From an uncultured Gammaproteobacteria bacterium (GTDB taxonomy: Bacteria > Pseudomonadota > Gammaproteobacteria > PS1 > Pseudothioglobaceae): a DNA stretch of 64,000 nt. The notes under the pieces were generated by a model. It ran no database searches, was not told where the DNA came from, and worked only from the letters and a program-made list of their open reading frames with translations. Within the stretch, counting starts at the first letter, position 1. Each line of letters opens with the position of its first letter. Shown here piece by piece: positions 26,456 to 38,360 of the stretch. The DNA is taken from the NCBI GenBank assembly GCA_902512305.1, contig CABXIU010000004.1, positions 1 to 64,000 on the forward strand, in the 5' to 3' direction. The translations under genes were made by a program, and so were the position numbers.

Positions 26456-29170
26456 ATGTCAGAAAAAATTCAAGGTGTATTTATTGATGGAGTTGAATTT
26501 CCATTTGACGACTCATCTTCAATTTTGGATTTTACGGATAAGGCTCTAGGCGATAAGATAATCCCTACCCTTTGTAATGATGATAATCTTCAGCCTTATG
26601 GAGCCTGCAGAGTATGTTCAGTTGAAGTTCAACTTGCAGAAAATGGACCTACGCGAACTGTAGCATCGTGTCATACACCAGTGAGTCCTGGAATGAGAAT
26701 TTACACAAGTTCTGAAAGTGTCAAAAAGCTTCGTAAAAATATTGTAGAGCTAGTACTAAGTGATCATCCGCCTGATTGTTTAACATGTGAAGTCAACGGT
26801 AACTGTGAGTTACAAGATGTTGCAGCAAGCGTTGGTGTTCGTCAAATTCGTTATGCTAAAGGTGAAAATCATTGTGATCGTAAAAAAGACTTGTCTCATG
26901 CTTATATGCGAATGGATTTATCTAAATGTATAAACTGCTCAAGATGTGTTCGTGCATGTGATGAAGTTCAGGGTCAGTTTACTTTAACAATGACTGGTAG
27001 AGGTTTCGAGTCGCGTATAACGACTGATAACGATATGTTGTTTGGAGACTCCTCATGTGTTTCCTGCGGTGCCTGTGCTCAAACTTGTCCTACATCTGCA
27101 ATTTCAGATGTATTTCAATCAAAGTCAATTGAAGCAGATAAGTCAGTTAGAACAACATGTTCATATTGTGGTGTTGGATGTAATCTAGAAGTCGCAGTCA
27201 AGAGTGATGAAGTATTATCAATTCGTGCGCCTCAAGATGCAGTTAATGCTGGACACACATGTCTGAAGGGTCGATATGCTTTCAAATTCTATAATCATGA
27301 AGATAGACTAACATCACCACTAATCAGAAAAAACGGTGAATTAACACCTTGCTCTTGGGATGAAGCGCTAGATTTTATTAAAGATAAATTCGAATCAATT
27401 AAATCTGAGCATGGTTCAGATGCTATTGCTGGAATTTCATCTGCTCGATGTACGAATGAAGAAAACTATATGTTTCAAAAGATGATTCGTCAACTGGTTG
27501 GGACGAATAACATCGATTGTTGTGCAAGAGTTTGTCACTCACCAACAGCATGGGGAATGCAGCAAAGTTTTGGGACAGGAGCAGGAACAAACTCAACAGA
27601 AGACATACCTCTAGCTGACCTAATGATAATTATCGGAGCAAATCCTACTTCTGCTCACCCAGTCACTGGAGCAAAAATTAAGCAGCAGGCAATGTCTGGG
27701 GCTACTTTAATTGTGATTGATCCAGTTAGAACTGAATTAGCTCGAATGGCTGATTATCATCTTCAGCTCAAGCCAGGAACGAATGTTGCTGTGTTAAACA
27801 TGATTCAGTATTTCATAGTAGAAGCTGGACTTGTAGATCATGAATTTATCAAAGATCGCTGTGAGGGCGGTGAGGAATTTATTGAGCAAATAATAAATCT
27901 TGATGTTGATGAGATGGCTAAGATTAGTGGTCTTGATAAAGAGGATGTTAGAGCAGTAGCTATTGCTTATGCCTCTGCGGAAAATGCAATGGAATTTCAT
28001 GGTCTTGGTGTAACTGAGCACTCTCAAGGCACAAAAACGGTAATGCTAATTTCAAATCTAGCAATGATGACTGGAAATCTTGGTCGACCCGGAGTTGGCG
28101 TGAATCCACTTCGTGGACAAAATAATGTTCAGGGAGCTGCAGATATGGGTTGTCAGCCACATCACGGCCCTGGATATTTATGGATGGATAAAAAAGAAGT
28201 GCAAGATTTTTATGAAGATAAATTGGGGCTTCCAACTCCAACCACACCTGGAAGAAAGATTCCTGAAATGTTTGATGGCGCAATAGATGGCTCACTGAAG
28301 GCTTTATGGATTTTTGCTGAGGATGTGGTACAAACTGATCCAAACACGCATCATGTTGTTAAGGCAATGCAGAGTCTTGATTTGCTTGTTGTTCAGGAAA
28401 TATTTATGAGCGAAACAGCCAAGATGGCTGATGTTGTTCTGCCTGGTACAACCTTCCTAGAAAAGAGTGGAACATTTACTAATACTGAGCGTCGAGTTCA
28501 ACAGGTGAATGCTGCAGTTAAGCCTCTTAAGGGTTGTAAGACAGATGGACAGATTATTGTAGAGATGATGCGTAAGTTAGGTTTTGATCAGCCTGATTAT
28601 GATGCTGCTGAAGTGCTTAAAGAAGTTGCCAGTGTTGTTTCTTTTTTCGAAGGCATTACTTGGGAAGGTTTGGGTGCTAATCCAATGGGGCTTCAATGGC
28701 CTGTCAATAAAAAAGGCGAAGATACGCAAATTCTACATATTGGTGAGTTTAAGCGTGGCAAGGGTAAATTTCATTATCATGATTGGAAAGAGAGTGAAGA
28801 GCTCACTAAACATAAAAATGAATATCCATTTATTCTCACAACTAGTCGAGAGCTTCAGCATTACAACTGCGCAACAATGACTAGACGAACTTCAAATGTT
28901 AAGATTCTCCCTAAAGATGTCATTATGCTCAATCCAAAAGATGCAAAAGCTAAAGACCTTATTTCGGGGGATCGCGCTACATTGAAATCTGATCGGGGTG
29001 AAATAACGCTCGATGTTGAAGTGACTGACAGAGTTAAAAAGGGAGTTGTAAGAACAACTTTTCATTTCCCTGAAGTATTAATTAACGAGGTGACGAGTGG
29101 AGTGACTGATGAGGAGACAAAATGTCCAGAATACAAAATTGTAGCTGTGGATGTATTAAAAGCTTCGTAA
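26456..29170 (+). CDS. formate dehydrogenase alpha (molybdopterin) subunit
   Basis: N-terminal 2Fe-2S (GACRVCSVEV), CINCSRCVRACDEVQ, SYCGVGCNLEV, CARVCHSPTAWG (Cys ligand, not Sec), GADP/bis-MGD regions. Confidence 0.93.
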   Translation: MSEKIQGVFIDGVEFPFDDSSSILDFTDKALGDKIIPTLCNDDNLQPYGACRVCSVEVQLAENGPTRTVASCHTPVSPGMRIYTSSESVKKLRKNIVELVLSDHPPDCLTCEVNGNCELQDVAASVGVRQIRYAKGENHCDRKKDLSHAYMRMDLSKCINCSRCVRACDEVQGQFTLTMTGRGFESRITTDNDMLFGDSSCVSCGACAQTCPTSAISDVFQSKSIEADKSVRTTCSYCGVGCNLEVAVKSDEVLSIRAPQDAVNAGHTCLKGRYAFKFYNHEDRLTSPLIRKNGELTPCSWDEALDFIKDKFESIKSEHGSDAIAGISSARCTNEENYMFQKMIRQLVGTNNIDCCARVCHSPTAWGMQQSFGTGAGTNSTEDIPLADLMIIIGANPTSAHPVTGAKIKQQAMSGATLIVIDPVRTELARMADYHLQLKPGTNVAVLNMIQYFIVEAGLVDHEFIKDRCEGGEEFIEQIINLDVDEMAKISGLDKEDVRAVAIAYASAENAMEFHGLGVTEHSQGTKTVMLISNLAMMTGNLGRPGVGVNPLRGQNNVQGAADMGCQPHHGPGYLWMDKKEVQDFYEDKLGLPTPTTPGRKIPEMFDGAIDGSLKALWIFAEDVVQTDPNTHHVVKAMQSLDLLVVQEIFMSETAKMADVVLPGTTFLEKSGTFTNTERRVQQVNAAVKPLKGCKTDGQIIVEMMRKLGFDQPDYDAAEVLKEVASVVSFFEGITWEGLGANPMGLQWPVNKKGEDTQILHIGEFKRGKGKFHYHDWKESEELTKHKNEYPFILTTSRELQHYNCATMTRRTSNVKILPKDVIMLNPKDAKAKDLISGDRATLKSDRGEITLDVEVTDRVKKGVVRTTFHFPEVLINEVTSGVTDEETKCPEYKIVAVDVLKAS

Positions 29171-29204
29171 TCAGTTGATAGTTTTCCCTTGGGCTCACTA
29201 ATTT

Positions 29205-30017
29205 TTAGTAACGCCTCTCTAGTTTGCTTTTTTGGAGAATGCGACCTGCGATTTCTTCAATAGATATGTGACTTGTGTCAATAAATGAGATGTCATTTTG
29301 AACAAAAATATCTTCTGCTCTTCGCACTTCTTTTTGGCATTGCTCTATCGAGGCATAGCCACTATTTGACCTTCTCACATCTCTTATATTTTGAAGTCGA
29401 ACAGGGTTAATAGTTAAGCCGTAGAGTTTGTCTTTAAATGGTTTTAAAGGACTTGGAATTGCAACAGAATGAAGGTCTTCATCAATTAGAGGATAGTTTG
29501 CAGCATAGATTCCATATTGAAGCGCTAAAAAAAGGCATGTAGGCGTTTTCCCAGATCTTGATACTCCAGTAAGAATTATGTCCGCACTATCATAATGTTT
29601 CGTAGACAGCCCATCATCATTGTTTAGTGCAAAATTTATGCTATCAATTCTGCCCGAGTATGTATTTTCATTTCCCACACCATGAGAAAGTCCCATTTCA
29701 TGAGAAGACTGAGTTTCAAGTGTCTTTTCTAGCTTAGAAATAAATGTATCAAAAAAATCAAAAATAATACCCCCACTATCTTCAAGTAAATGGCGATATT
29801 CATTAGAAACTTGGGTACTAAAAATGAGAGCAGGTTGGCCATCAACTTCTGACGCTTCCTTGATAAGTGAGGCCGCTGACTTTGCTTTTTTCTGGGTATC
29901 TATAAATGCTAAATTAACACGCTTAAACTCTATATCAGGAAACTGAGTGAGCAGACTATTTCCTAAAGCTTCAGCTGTAATACCGGTTCTATCTGAAATA
30001 AAAAAAACAGTTCTCAT
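29205..30017 (-). CDS. PEP synthetase regulatory protein (DUF299 kinase/phosphotransferase)
   Basis: FFISDRTGITAEALGNSLL, GVSRSGKTPTCLFLA motifs; next to ppsA. Confidence 0.92.
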   Translation of the reverse strand: MRTVFFISDRTGITAEALGNSLLTQFPDIEFKRVNLAFIDTQKKAKSAASLIKEASEVDGQPALIFSTQVSNEYRHLLEDSGGIIFDFFDTFISKLEKTLETQSSHEMGLSHGVGNENTYSGRIDSINFALNNDDGLSTKHYDSADIILTGVSRSGKTPTCLFLALQYGIYAANYPLIDEDLHSVAIPSPLKPFKDKLYGLTINPVRLQNIRDVRRSNSGYASIEQCQKEVRRAEDIFVQNDISFIDTSHISIEEIAGRILQKSKLERRY

Positions 30018-30032
30018 AATAATTTTAGGATA

Positions 30033-32396
30033 TCAGAGCTTACCAAGCTTGGTCCAAGTTTCGACAACAGTATCAGGATTGAGTGAGATACTTGTAATTT
30101 CCTTTTCCAAAAGCCATTGAGCAAAATCCATATGGTCCGAAGGCCCTTGGCCACATATACCAATATATTTTCCTTGACGGTGGCACGCTTCTATTGCCAT
30201 AGTAATCATTCTTTTGACTGCATTATTTCTTTCATCAAAGCCTTCAGCAATTAGGCCAGAGTCTCTATCCATACCCAGAGTAAGTTGAGTTAAATCATTA
30301 GAGCCTATTGAAAAGCCATCAAAGTGCTCTAAAAATTCTTCAGCAATAACTGCATTTGATGGAAGTTCGCACATCATTATTATTCTCAAACCATCTTTTC
30401 CTCGTTCAAGGCCATTCTCTTTTAATAGCTTAATTACATTGGAAGCTTCAGAAGTAGTTCGGACAAATGGAATCATGATTTCAACATTTTCTAAGCCCAT
30501 ATTGTTTCTAACATTTTTTATTGCCTGGCATTCAAGCTCAAAACATTCCCTAAAATCTGAAGAAATATAACGCGAAGCACCTCTAAATCCAATCATCGGG
30601 TTTTCTTCATTGGGCTCATAAAGTTCACCAGCAAACAAGTTAGAGTATTCGTTAGATTTAAAGTCTGACATACGAATAATCACAGGAGATTCAGAGAAAC
30701 TAGCTGCAATTGTAGAAATGCCCTCAGTTAGCTTTTGAACATAAAAGTCGACTGGAGATTTATAGCAAGATGTCCTTTTTGCAATTTCATTTTTAAGATC
30801 ACTAGGCAGACTGTCAAATTGCAGTAAAGCTTTAGGATGTATTCCAATAGTATTGTTAATAATAAACTCTAGGCGAGCTAGTCCAACACCAGCATTTGGA
30901 ATACTTGCAAAATCAAAAGCACGTGAAGGGTTGCCAACATTCATCATAATTTTTACAGGGATCTCGGGCAAATCACTCACCTCAGAAAATGTATGCTCGA
31001 AATTTAATTTACCTTGATAGACTTTGCCAGTATCACCTTCTGCGCAAGATGCTGTCACTTCATGATTATTTTTTAATAGTTTTGTTGCATCTCCGGTTCC
31101 AACTATTGCAGGGACCCCTAGTTCTCTCGCTATTATCGCTGCATGACAGGTTCTTCCTCCTCGATTAGTTATAATCGCAGAAGCTAGTTTCATTACTGGC
31201 TCCCAGTCGGGATCGGTCATATCAGTAACAAGAACATCACCCTTGTTGATTGAATCCATTTCAGATAAATCATTAATTATTTTGGTTTTTCCTGTTCCAA
31301 TTTTTTGACCAATTGCTCGACCCTCAACAAGAATATTAGATGTTTCAAGGAGCTTGTAGCGCTCAATATTTTGTGAGCTTTGTCTACTTTTGACTGTCTC
31401 TGGCCTTGCTTGAACAATATAGATTTTTTCATCCACACCATCAAGAGCCCATTCAATATCCATTGCTCTGCCATAATGAGACTCAATTTTCATGGCGTAT
31501 TGAGCGAGCTCTTCAATTTGAGAGTCATTTAAACTGAACCTCAATCGGTCTTCAAGTTCAACTTCAGTTGTAGTAACTGGTGAAGAAGAGTTATCCTCAG
31601 CATAAACCATCTTTATTAATTTAGAGCCAAGACTTCTGGATAAAATTCCAGGCCTACCTGCTTTTATAGTTGGCTTGTGAACATAAAACTCATCTGGATT
31701 AACCGAGCCTTGAACAACAGTTTCTCCAAGTCCGAAAGCAGATGTTATAAATACCACGTCATCAAATCCAGATTCAGTATCAAGTGTGAACATAACGCCG
31801 CTAGATCCAATGTCACTTCGAACCATTTGTTGGATACCAGCAGATAATGAAACCATTTCATGTTCAAATCCTTGATGAACCCTATATGAGATAGCTCTAT
31901 CGTTATAAAGGGAGGCATATACTTTGCGGATTGAATTTAAAATATTATCTATTCCACTCACATTTAAATAGGTTTCTTGCTGGCCAGCAAAAGACGCTTC
32001 AGGTAAGTCTTCGGCAGTGGCCGAAGAGCGAACTGCAAAGGTAACATCAGGACCAAGCTGATCGGTAAGTTTTTGATAGCTATCAACAATAGATTGATGA
32101 AGACTATCAGGGAAAGGAGCCTCTTCGACCCATTGTCTTATTAATGAGCCAGTTTTAGTAAGCTCTTTTATATTCGCAACATCCAGACTCGAGAGTAGCT
32201 TATTAATTTTATTTTTTAGATCAGAGTACTCTAAAAAAGATTCAAATGCATCTGAAGTTGTGGCAAAGCCACCTGGCACACGAACACCTTGAGAATTAAA
32301 GCCACTAATCATTTCACCAAGTGACGCATTCTTTCCACCAACTTTTTCAACGTCACCCATTCCGACATCTTTCAGCCAGACAATATTTTCAATCAT
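30033..32396 (-). CDS. ppsA: phosphoenolpyruvate synthase
   Basis: [41 protein letters not shown] motifs; 787 aa. Confidence 0.96.
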   Translation of the reverse strand: MIENIVWLKDVGMGDVEKVGGKNASLGEMISGFNSQGVRVPGGFATTSDAFESFLEYSDLKNKINKLLSSLDVANIKELTKTGSLIRQWVEEAPFPDSLHQSIVDSYQKLTDQLGPDVTFAVRSSATAEDLPEASFAGQQETYLNVSGIDNILNSIRKVYASLYNDRAISYRVHQGFEHEMVSLSAGIQQMVRSDIGSSGVMFTLDTESGFDDVVFITSAFGLGETVVQGSVNPDEFYVHKPTIKAGRPGILSRSLGSKLIKMVYAEDNSSSPVTTTEVELEDRLRFSLNDSQIEELAQYAMKIESHYGRAMDIEWALDGVDEKIYIVQARPETVKSRQSSQNIERYKLLETSNILVEGRAIGQKIGTGKTKIINDLSEMDSINKGDVLVTDMTDPDWEPVMKLASAIITNRGGRTCHAAIIARELGVPAIVGTGDATKLLKNNHEVTASCAEGDTGKVYQGKLNFEHTFSEVSDLPEIPVKIMMNVGNPSRAFDFASIPNAGVGLARLEFIINNTIGIHPKALLQFDSLPSDLKNEIAKRTSCYKSPVDFYVQKLTEGISTIAASFSESPVIIRMSDFKSNEYSNLFAGELYEPNEENPMIGFRGASRYISSDFRECFELECQAIKNVRNNMGLENVEIMIPFVRTTSEASNVIKLLKENGLERGKDGLRIIMMCELPSNAVIAEEFLEHFDGFSIGSNDLTQLTLGMDRDSGLIAEGFDERNNAVKRMITMAIEACHRQGKYIGICGQGPSDHMDFAQWLLEKEITSISLNPDTVVETWTKLGKL

Positions 32397-32692
32397 TAGA
32401 CCTCTTATTTGAATTAGATATATTAGGAAACGATGAGTAAGCAGCTATTTTTGACACAAAAAGTAATAATAGAGTTTTTCACCAAAAGTATAATTTTAAT
32501 ACATTAAAAACATGATGTACTAGACATTCTAATTTAGAGCTTATTTTAAATCATATTGTGACAATGATATTATACCGCAGTTGAATATTTTTCCTATTTA
32601 TTTGCCTTTATAGAGGCGTTTGAGATGCGGCATGATAAAAATAAAATGTATAATGTTTGGCTAACAAATTTTTTTTCATAGGTTTTAAAATA

Positions 32693-34681
32693 ATGGCTAC
32701 ACAACTCGAATTAGCAAATGCTATCCGCGCTTTGAGCATGGATGCTGTTCAAAAAGCAAACTCAGGACATCCAGGGGCTCCAATGGGGATGGCTGATATC
32801 GCTGAAGTGCTTTGGAATAAACACCTAAAATTCAATCCATCTAATTCAAATTGGTCAGATAGAGATCGTTTTGTATTGTCAAACGGCCATGGTTCAATGC
32901 TCATATACTCATTATTACACCTGACCGGGTTTGACCTTAGTATTGAAGATCTTAAGGATTTTCGTCAACTTCATTCCAAAACACCTGGCCATCCTGAGTA
33001 TGGTTATGCAGAAGGAGTTGAGACTACCACAGGACCGTTAGGGCAAGGAATTACAAACGCAGTAGGCATGGCAATAGCCGAAAGAACATTAGCAGCTCAA
33101 TTTAATAAGCCAGGTCACTCTATTGTGGATCACCACACCTATGTTTTCATGGGAGATGGATGTCTAATGGAAGGCATATCTCACGAATCATGTGCAATGG
33201 CTGGAACACTTGGCCTTGGAAAATTAATTGCATTTTGGGACGACAATGATATCTCAATTGATGGACATATTGGTGATTGGATGGAAAAAGGCGTTCCAGG
33301 CCGTTTCAAATCCTACAACTGGCATGTAGTAGCGGATGTAGATGGACATGACCCAGAAGCCATTAATGCAGCTATAGTTGAAGCTAAGGTGATGAATGAT
33401 CGGCCTACTTTAATTTGCACTCGAACTGTTATTGGTTCTGGTTCTCCTAACTTAGCCGGCACTCATAATTGCCATGGGGCGCCTCTGGGCGAAGAAGAAA
33501 TAGCAAAAACTAGGGAAAATATTGGATGGAATTATGAACCTTTTGAGATTCCTCAAGAGATTTACGATGGCTGGAATCATGATACTGAAGGCTCAGCTGC
33601 TGAAGAAGAGTGGAATGAAAAGTTTAGAGCTTATAGCGCCTCTTTTCCAGATGAAGCAGCTGAATTTCAGCGTCGAATGAGTGGAAAATTGCCTGAGAAC
33701 TTTACCTCAAAGATGGATGAGTATATTGCTCAAACCCAAAAAGATATGCCTAATATAGCCTCAAGAAAAGCATCTCAAAATGCAATTGAAGCTATGGGCC
33801 CAATAGTTCCTGAGCTGTTTGGAGGATCAGCAGATTTAACGGGCTCAAATTTAACTAATTGGTCTGGAAGCGTTGTTGTTAATTCTGAAAATGCAAACGG
33901 AAATTATATTTCTTGGGGTGTAAGAGAGTTTGGAATGGCGGTCATGATGAACGGCATGGTTTTGCATGGCGGTTTTAAAGTTTATGGTGCGACATTTTTG
34001 ATGTTTATGGAGTATATGAGAAATGCATTACGAATGGCAGCCATGATGAAAATTGGAACTATTTTTGTATATTCTCATGACTCAATAGGTCTTGGTGAGG
34101 ATGGACCAACACATCAAGCGGTTGAACAGATAGCAACTATGAGAGTAATTCCAAATTTTCAAACATGGCGTGCCTGTGATGCCATAGAGTCTGCAGTATC
34201 CTGGAAAATTGCTATGCTTAGAGGTGATGCGCCAACAGCCTTAATTTTTTCTAGACAAAATTTAACACCAATTGAAAGAACACACAAGCAGTTGAAAGAT
34301 ATTGAAAAAGGAGGCTATGTCATTTCAGATTGTAATGGAGAAGCTGAAATCATATTAATTGCTTCGGGTTCAGAGGTCTCACTGGCAATGGATTCTGCAC
34401 AAGCTTTGACTGGAAGAAAAGTTCGAGTAGTTTCAATGCCATCAACTAATGCGTTTGATGAGCAGAGTCAAGACTATAAAGACTCAGTGCTGACACCGGG
34501 CGTAAAAAGAGTTGCAATTGAGGCTGGTGTTGCTGAGTCCTGGTACAAATATGTTGGGCTAGATGGAGGTATTGTTGCCATGAGTACCTATGGTGAGTCA
34601 GCACCTGCTGGAGAGCTATTTAAGCATTTTGGTTTTACTGTAGATAACGTTGTTTCTATAGTTGATAGAGTTTTAAGTTAA
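32693..34681 (+). CDS. tkt: transketolase
   Basis: [43 protein letters not shown] 32693 start preferred over TTG 32657. Confidence 0.96.
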   Translation: MATQLELANAIRALSMDAVQKANSGHPGAPMGMADIAEVLWNKHLKFNPSNSNWSDRDRFVLSNGHGSMLIYSLLHLTGFDLSIEDLKDFRQLHSKTPGHPEYGYAEGVETTTGPLGQGITNAVGMAIAERTLAAQFNKPGHSIVDHHTYVFMGDGCLMEGISHESCAMAGTLGLGKLIAFWDDNDISIDGHIGDWMEKGVPGRFKSYNWHVVADVDGHDPEAINAAIVEAKVMNDRPTLICTRTVIGSGSPNLAGTHNCHGAPLGEEEIAKTRENIGWNYEPFEIPQEIYDGWNHDTEGSAAEEEWNEKFRAYSASFPDEAAEFQRRMSGKLPENFTSKMDEYIAQTQKDMPNIASRKASQNAIEAMGPIVPELFGGSADLTGSNLTNWSGSVVVNSENANGNYISWGVREFGMAVMMNGMVLHGGFKVYGATFLMFMEYMRNALRMAAMMKIGTIFVYSHDSIGLGEDGPTHQAVEQIATMRVIPNFQTWRACDAIESAVSWKIAMLRGDAPTALIFSRQNLTPIERTHKQLKDIEKGGYVISDCNGEAEIILIASGSEVSLAMDSAQALTGRKVRVVSMPSTNAFDEQSQDYKDSVLTPGVKRVAIEAGVAESWYKYVGLDGGIVAMSTYGESAPAGELFKHFGFTVDNVVSIVDRVLS

Positions 34682-34698
34682 TTTTTTAGGAGTTTGAA

Positions 34699-35697
34699 AT
34701 GACAATAAAAGTTGGAATTAATGGTTTTGGTCGAATAGGCAGAATGGTTTTCCGTGCAATTGATAAGGATTTTGATAATCTAGAGGTAGTTGGCGTAAAT
34801 GATCTTCTAGACAATGATTACTTGTCTTATATGCTTAGATACGATTCGGTTCATGGAAGGTTCGGTAAGGACGTTACTGTTGAAGGTAATAATTTTTTAA
34901 TTGATGGAAAAAAAATTCGCCTTACTGCTGAACGCAATCCTGCTGACTTAAAATGGGGCGATATTGGCGCTGATCTTGTTATTGATTGTACTGGTTTTTT
35001 CTTGACCGAAGAGAGTTGCCAGGCACATATCGACGCAGGGGCAAAAAAAGTAATACAGTCTGCTCCTTCTAAGGACAGTACACCGATGTTTGTTTATGGC
35101 GTTAATCATGATGCGTATGATGGCCAGTCAATAATTTCAGCAGCCTCATGCACAACAAACTGTTTGGCTCCTATTGCAAAAGTTCTTAATGATGAATGGG
35201 GCATCAAACGAGGATTAATGACAACAGTTCATGCTGCAACAGCAACTCAAAAAACTGTTGACGGACCCTCAATGAAAGATTGGCGTGGCGGACGTGGAAT
35301 TTTGGAAAATATTATTCCTTCATCAACTGGAGCAGCTAAGGCAGTTGGCAAAGTGTTGCCTGAGTTAAATGGAAAACTGACCGGGATGGCATTTAGAATA
35401 CCAACTTCTGATGTTTCGGTGGTAGATTTAACAGCTGAGCTAAATAGTTCGTCTGACTATGATGCAATTTGTGCAGCCATGAAATCTGCCTCTGAAGGTT
35501 CAATGAAAGGTGTTTTGGGTTATACAGATGAAAAGGTCGTTTCAACAGACTTTGTAGGTAGTTCCTGCGCTTCTACTTTTGATGTAGAGGCTGGAATGTC
35601 AATGGACGATACGTTCGTTAAAATGGTTTCATGGTACGATAATGAGTACAGCTATACATGCAATCTGCTACGTTTAGCTGGACATATTTCACAATAG
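34699..35697 (+). CDS. gap: glyceraldehyde-3-phosphate dehydrogenase
   Basis: [34 protein letters not shown]. Confidence 0.97.
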   Translation: MTIKVGINGFGRIGRMVFRAIDKDFDNLEVVGVNDLLDNDYLSYMLRYDSVHGRFGKDVTVEGNNFLIDGKKIRLTAERNPADLKWGDIGADLVIDCTGFFLTEESCQAHIDAGAKKVIQSAPSKDSTPMFVYGVNHDAYDGQSIISAASCTTNCLAPIAKVLNDEWGIKRGLMTTVHAATATQKTVDGPSMKDWRGGRGILENIIPSSTGAAKAVGKVLPELNGKLTGMAFRIPTSDVSVVDLTAELNSSSDYDAICAAMKSASEGSMKGVLGYTDEKVVSTDFVGSSCASTFDVEAGMSMDDTFVKMVSWYDNEYSYTCNLLRLAGHISQ

Positions 35698-35722
35698 TCT
35701 TGTTTCTTAGTTGGAGCATTTG

Positions 35723-36895
35723 ATGAATTTACTTAAGATGACCGAGTTAGATTTAAATGGCAAGAGAGTTTTAATTAGACAAGATTTAAATGTTCCAATA
35801 AAAAATGGTGAAGTGACTAGTGACAAAAGAATCATTGCTTCACTGCCTACTATACTCCATGCGGTTAAAGCTGGAGCGAAGGTAATGATAACATCACACC
35901 TTGGTAGACCAAATGCAGGCGAGTTTGAAGAAAAATTTTCACTTCAACCGGTTGCTAATCATCTCTCAACATTATTAGGACAAAAAGTAAGACTTGAATC
36001 GAACTGGATTGACGGCGTAGAAATGGAGTTTGGTGAAGTGGTTCTCTGCGAAAATGTGAGATTCAATGAGGGTGAAAAGGAAAACGATGAAGTTTTGTCA
36101 AAAAAAATGGCCTCCTTATGTGATGTCTGTGTCCAAGATGCTTTTGGAACCGCGCATAGGGCTCATGCATCAACCTATGGCGTAACTCAATTTGCATTAG
36201 TTTCCTGTGCAGGTCCATTGTTAGTTGGTGAATTAGAGGCGCTTGGTAAAGCGCTTGATAACTCTAAGAGGCCAATGGTTGCTATTGTTGGTGGTTCAAA
36301 AGTCTCGACAAAATTAACAGTATTGGACGCACTTTCAAAGATTGTTGACCAGCTTGTAGTTGGTGGTGGTATTGCAAATACATTTATTGCTGCACAAGGT
36401 AACAATGTCGGGCAATCACTCTGTGAACATGATCTTATTCCTACTGCACAGGCCCTAATGCAGCATTGTGAAATACCTGTTCCTAGAGACGTTGTTTGTG
36501 GCAAAGAATTCTCAGAGTTTGCTAGTGCTGAGACTAAAAATGCAAGTAGCGTTGCTTCAGATGACATGATTTTTGATATTGGCCCAAATTCAACAACTGA
36601 GCTTTGTGAGATTATGAAAAACGCTGGAACCATAGTATGGAATGGGCCTGTTGGCGTCTTCGAATTCGATCAGTTTGCTAAAGGAACTGAGCAATTAGCA
36701 CTTGCTATAGCAGAGTCTGATGCTTTTTCAATTGCGGGAGGTGGGGATACTCTAGCTGCAGTTGATAAATTTAATATAGAAGATAAAATATCTTATATTT
36801 CAACTGGTGGGGGTGCTTTTTTGGAGTTTTTAGAAGGCAAAAAATTACCAGTTGTTGAAATATTAGAAAAAAGATCTCTGGAGAAAGAATTATGA
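35723..36895 (+). CDS. pgk: phosphoglycerate kinase
   Basis: [42 protein letters not shown] 35723 preferred over TTG 35711. Confidence 0.96.
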   Translation: MNLLKMTELDLNGKRVLIRQDLNVPIKNGEVTSDKRIIASLPTILHAVKAGAKVMITSHLGRPNAGEFEEKFSLQPVANHLSTLLGQKVRLESNWIDGVEMEFGEVVLCENVRFNEGEKENDEVLSKKMASLCDVCVQDAFGTAHRAHASTYGVTQFALVSCAGPLLVGELEALGKALDNSKRPMVAIVGGSKVSTKLTVLDALSKIVDQLVVGGGIANTFIAAQGNNVGQSLCEHDLIPTAQALMQHCEIPVPRDVVCGKEFSEFASAETKNASSVASDDMIFDIGPNSTTELCEIMKNAGTIVWNGPVGVFEFDQFAKGTEQLALAIAESDAFSIAGGGDTLAAVDKFNIEDKISYISTGGGAFLEFLEGKKLPVVEILEKRSLEKEL

Positions 36896-38337
36896 ATAGA
36901 CGAACTAAAATTTTAGCAACTCTCGGACCATCAACTGATGACCCAGGAGTATTAAAAGGAATCCTAGATGCAGGAGTAAACGTTGTTCGCATTAATTTTT
37001 CTCATGGCGAAGAGAAGGAGCATTTGAGCCGTGTTGTAGCAGTGAGAAACTATGCAAAAGAAAACGATACCTTTATCGGTATCTTAATGGATCTTCAAGG
37101 TCCGAAGATAAGAATTTCATCATTTAAAACGGAAAAGATAGAGCTTAAGAATGGCGATCAATTTACTCTTGACGCCGAACTTGGAGAAGATGAAGGCAGC
37201 CAAGATTCTGTGGGTTTAGCCTATAAAGGGCTTCCAAGTGATCTAAATAATGAAAACATTCTATTACTTGATGATGGAAAGATAATTCTGCAAGTTAAGC
37301 AAATAATGGGACAAAAAATTATAACTCAGGTTATTCAAGGTGGAATACTTACGAATAATAAAGGAATTAATTTGCGCGGCGGTGGTTTAAGTGCCAGCGC
37401 TCTGACAGATAAAGATAAAAAAGATATCGTTACTGCTGCCAAGGCAGATGCAGATTACGTTGCAATCTCTTTTCCTGTAAATGTAGATGATGTCCGAGAA
37501 ACAAAAAGATTGTTAGCGGAAGCAGGCTCAAATGCGAGTGTTATTGCAAAAATTGAGAGAGCTGAGTCATTGCAGGAAGATGTCATTGCTGAAATAATTC
37601 AAGAATCTGCCGGCATCATGATAGCTCGTGGCGACTTAGGTGTTGAGATTGGAGATCCACAATTACCAGCCCAACAAAAACGTTTAATATCATTAGCTAG
37701 GTCTAATGATAGGTTTGTGATTACTGCAACGCAAATGCTTGAATCAATGATTACTAGCCCTATTCCGACTAGAGCTGAGGTTTTTGATGTAGCCAATGCT
37801 GTTCTAGATGGAACTGATGCTGTTATGCTCTCTGCTGAGACAGCAATAGGAAAACATCCTGTAAATGCCGTTAAAACTATGAGTGATGTATGTCTAGAAG
37901 CTGAAAAAAGTCGAAGAGCGAGCTTATCCCATCATAGACTTCACGAGCCCTTTGAAGAGATTGATTATACGATCGCTATGAGTGCCATGTATGCTGCAAA
38001 TCATATTGGTGCAAAAGTTGTTGCAGCGCTGACTCAAACGGGAAAGACTGCTTTGGTGATGTCTAGAATTAGTTCAAATATCTCAATTTTTGCGATGTCA
38101 GATAATAATAAAACATTACAAAAAGTTACTTTATATAGAGGTGTTTATCCTTGTTATATGGAAAAAACTAGTATGGATGATTGGAATGATGTCAACACCC
38201 ATGTGGTTGAAAATCTTCAAAGTAAATCTGCAGTTGAGAATGGTGACATAGCAATATTAACAAAAGGGATGCATAAAGATAAGTCAGGAGGCACAAATCT
38301 GATAAAAATTCTGCGTGTTGGTGATGGAAATTATTAA
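36892..38337 (+). CDS. pyk: pyruvate kinase
   Basis: [47 protein letters not shown]. Confidence 0.96.
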   Translation: MNRRTKILATLGPSTDDPGVLKGILDAGVNVVRINFSHGEEKEHLSRVVAVRNYAKENDTFIGILMDLQGPKIRISSFKTEKIELKNGDQFTLDAELGEDEGSQDSVGLAYKGLPSDLNNENILLLDDGKIILQVKQIMGQKIITQVIQGGILTNNKGINLRGGGLSASALTDKDKKDIVTAAKADADYVAISFPVNVDDVRETKRLLAEAGSNASVIAKIERAESLQEDVIAEIIQESAGIMIARGDLGVEIGDPQLPAQQKRLISLARSNDRFVITATQMLESMITSPIPTRAEVFDVANAVLDGTDAVMLSAETAIGKHPVNAVKTMSDVCLEAEKSRRASLSHHRLHEPFEEIDYTIAMSAMYAANHIGAKVVAALTQTGKTALVMSRISSNISIFAMSDNNKTLQKVTLYRGVYPCYMEKTSMDDWNDVNTHVVENLQSKSAVENGDIAILTKGMHKDKSGGTNLIKILRVGDGNY

Positions 38338-38360
38338 ATGAAAATAAAAGGGTGAGAATT

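Noticed and set aside
27960-28343. 127-aa - strand ORF
   Set aside because: Fully inside and antisense to the formate dehydrogenase alpha gene.
36187-36633. 148-aa - strand ORF
   Set aside because: Antisense shadow of pgk.
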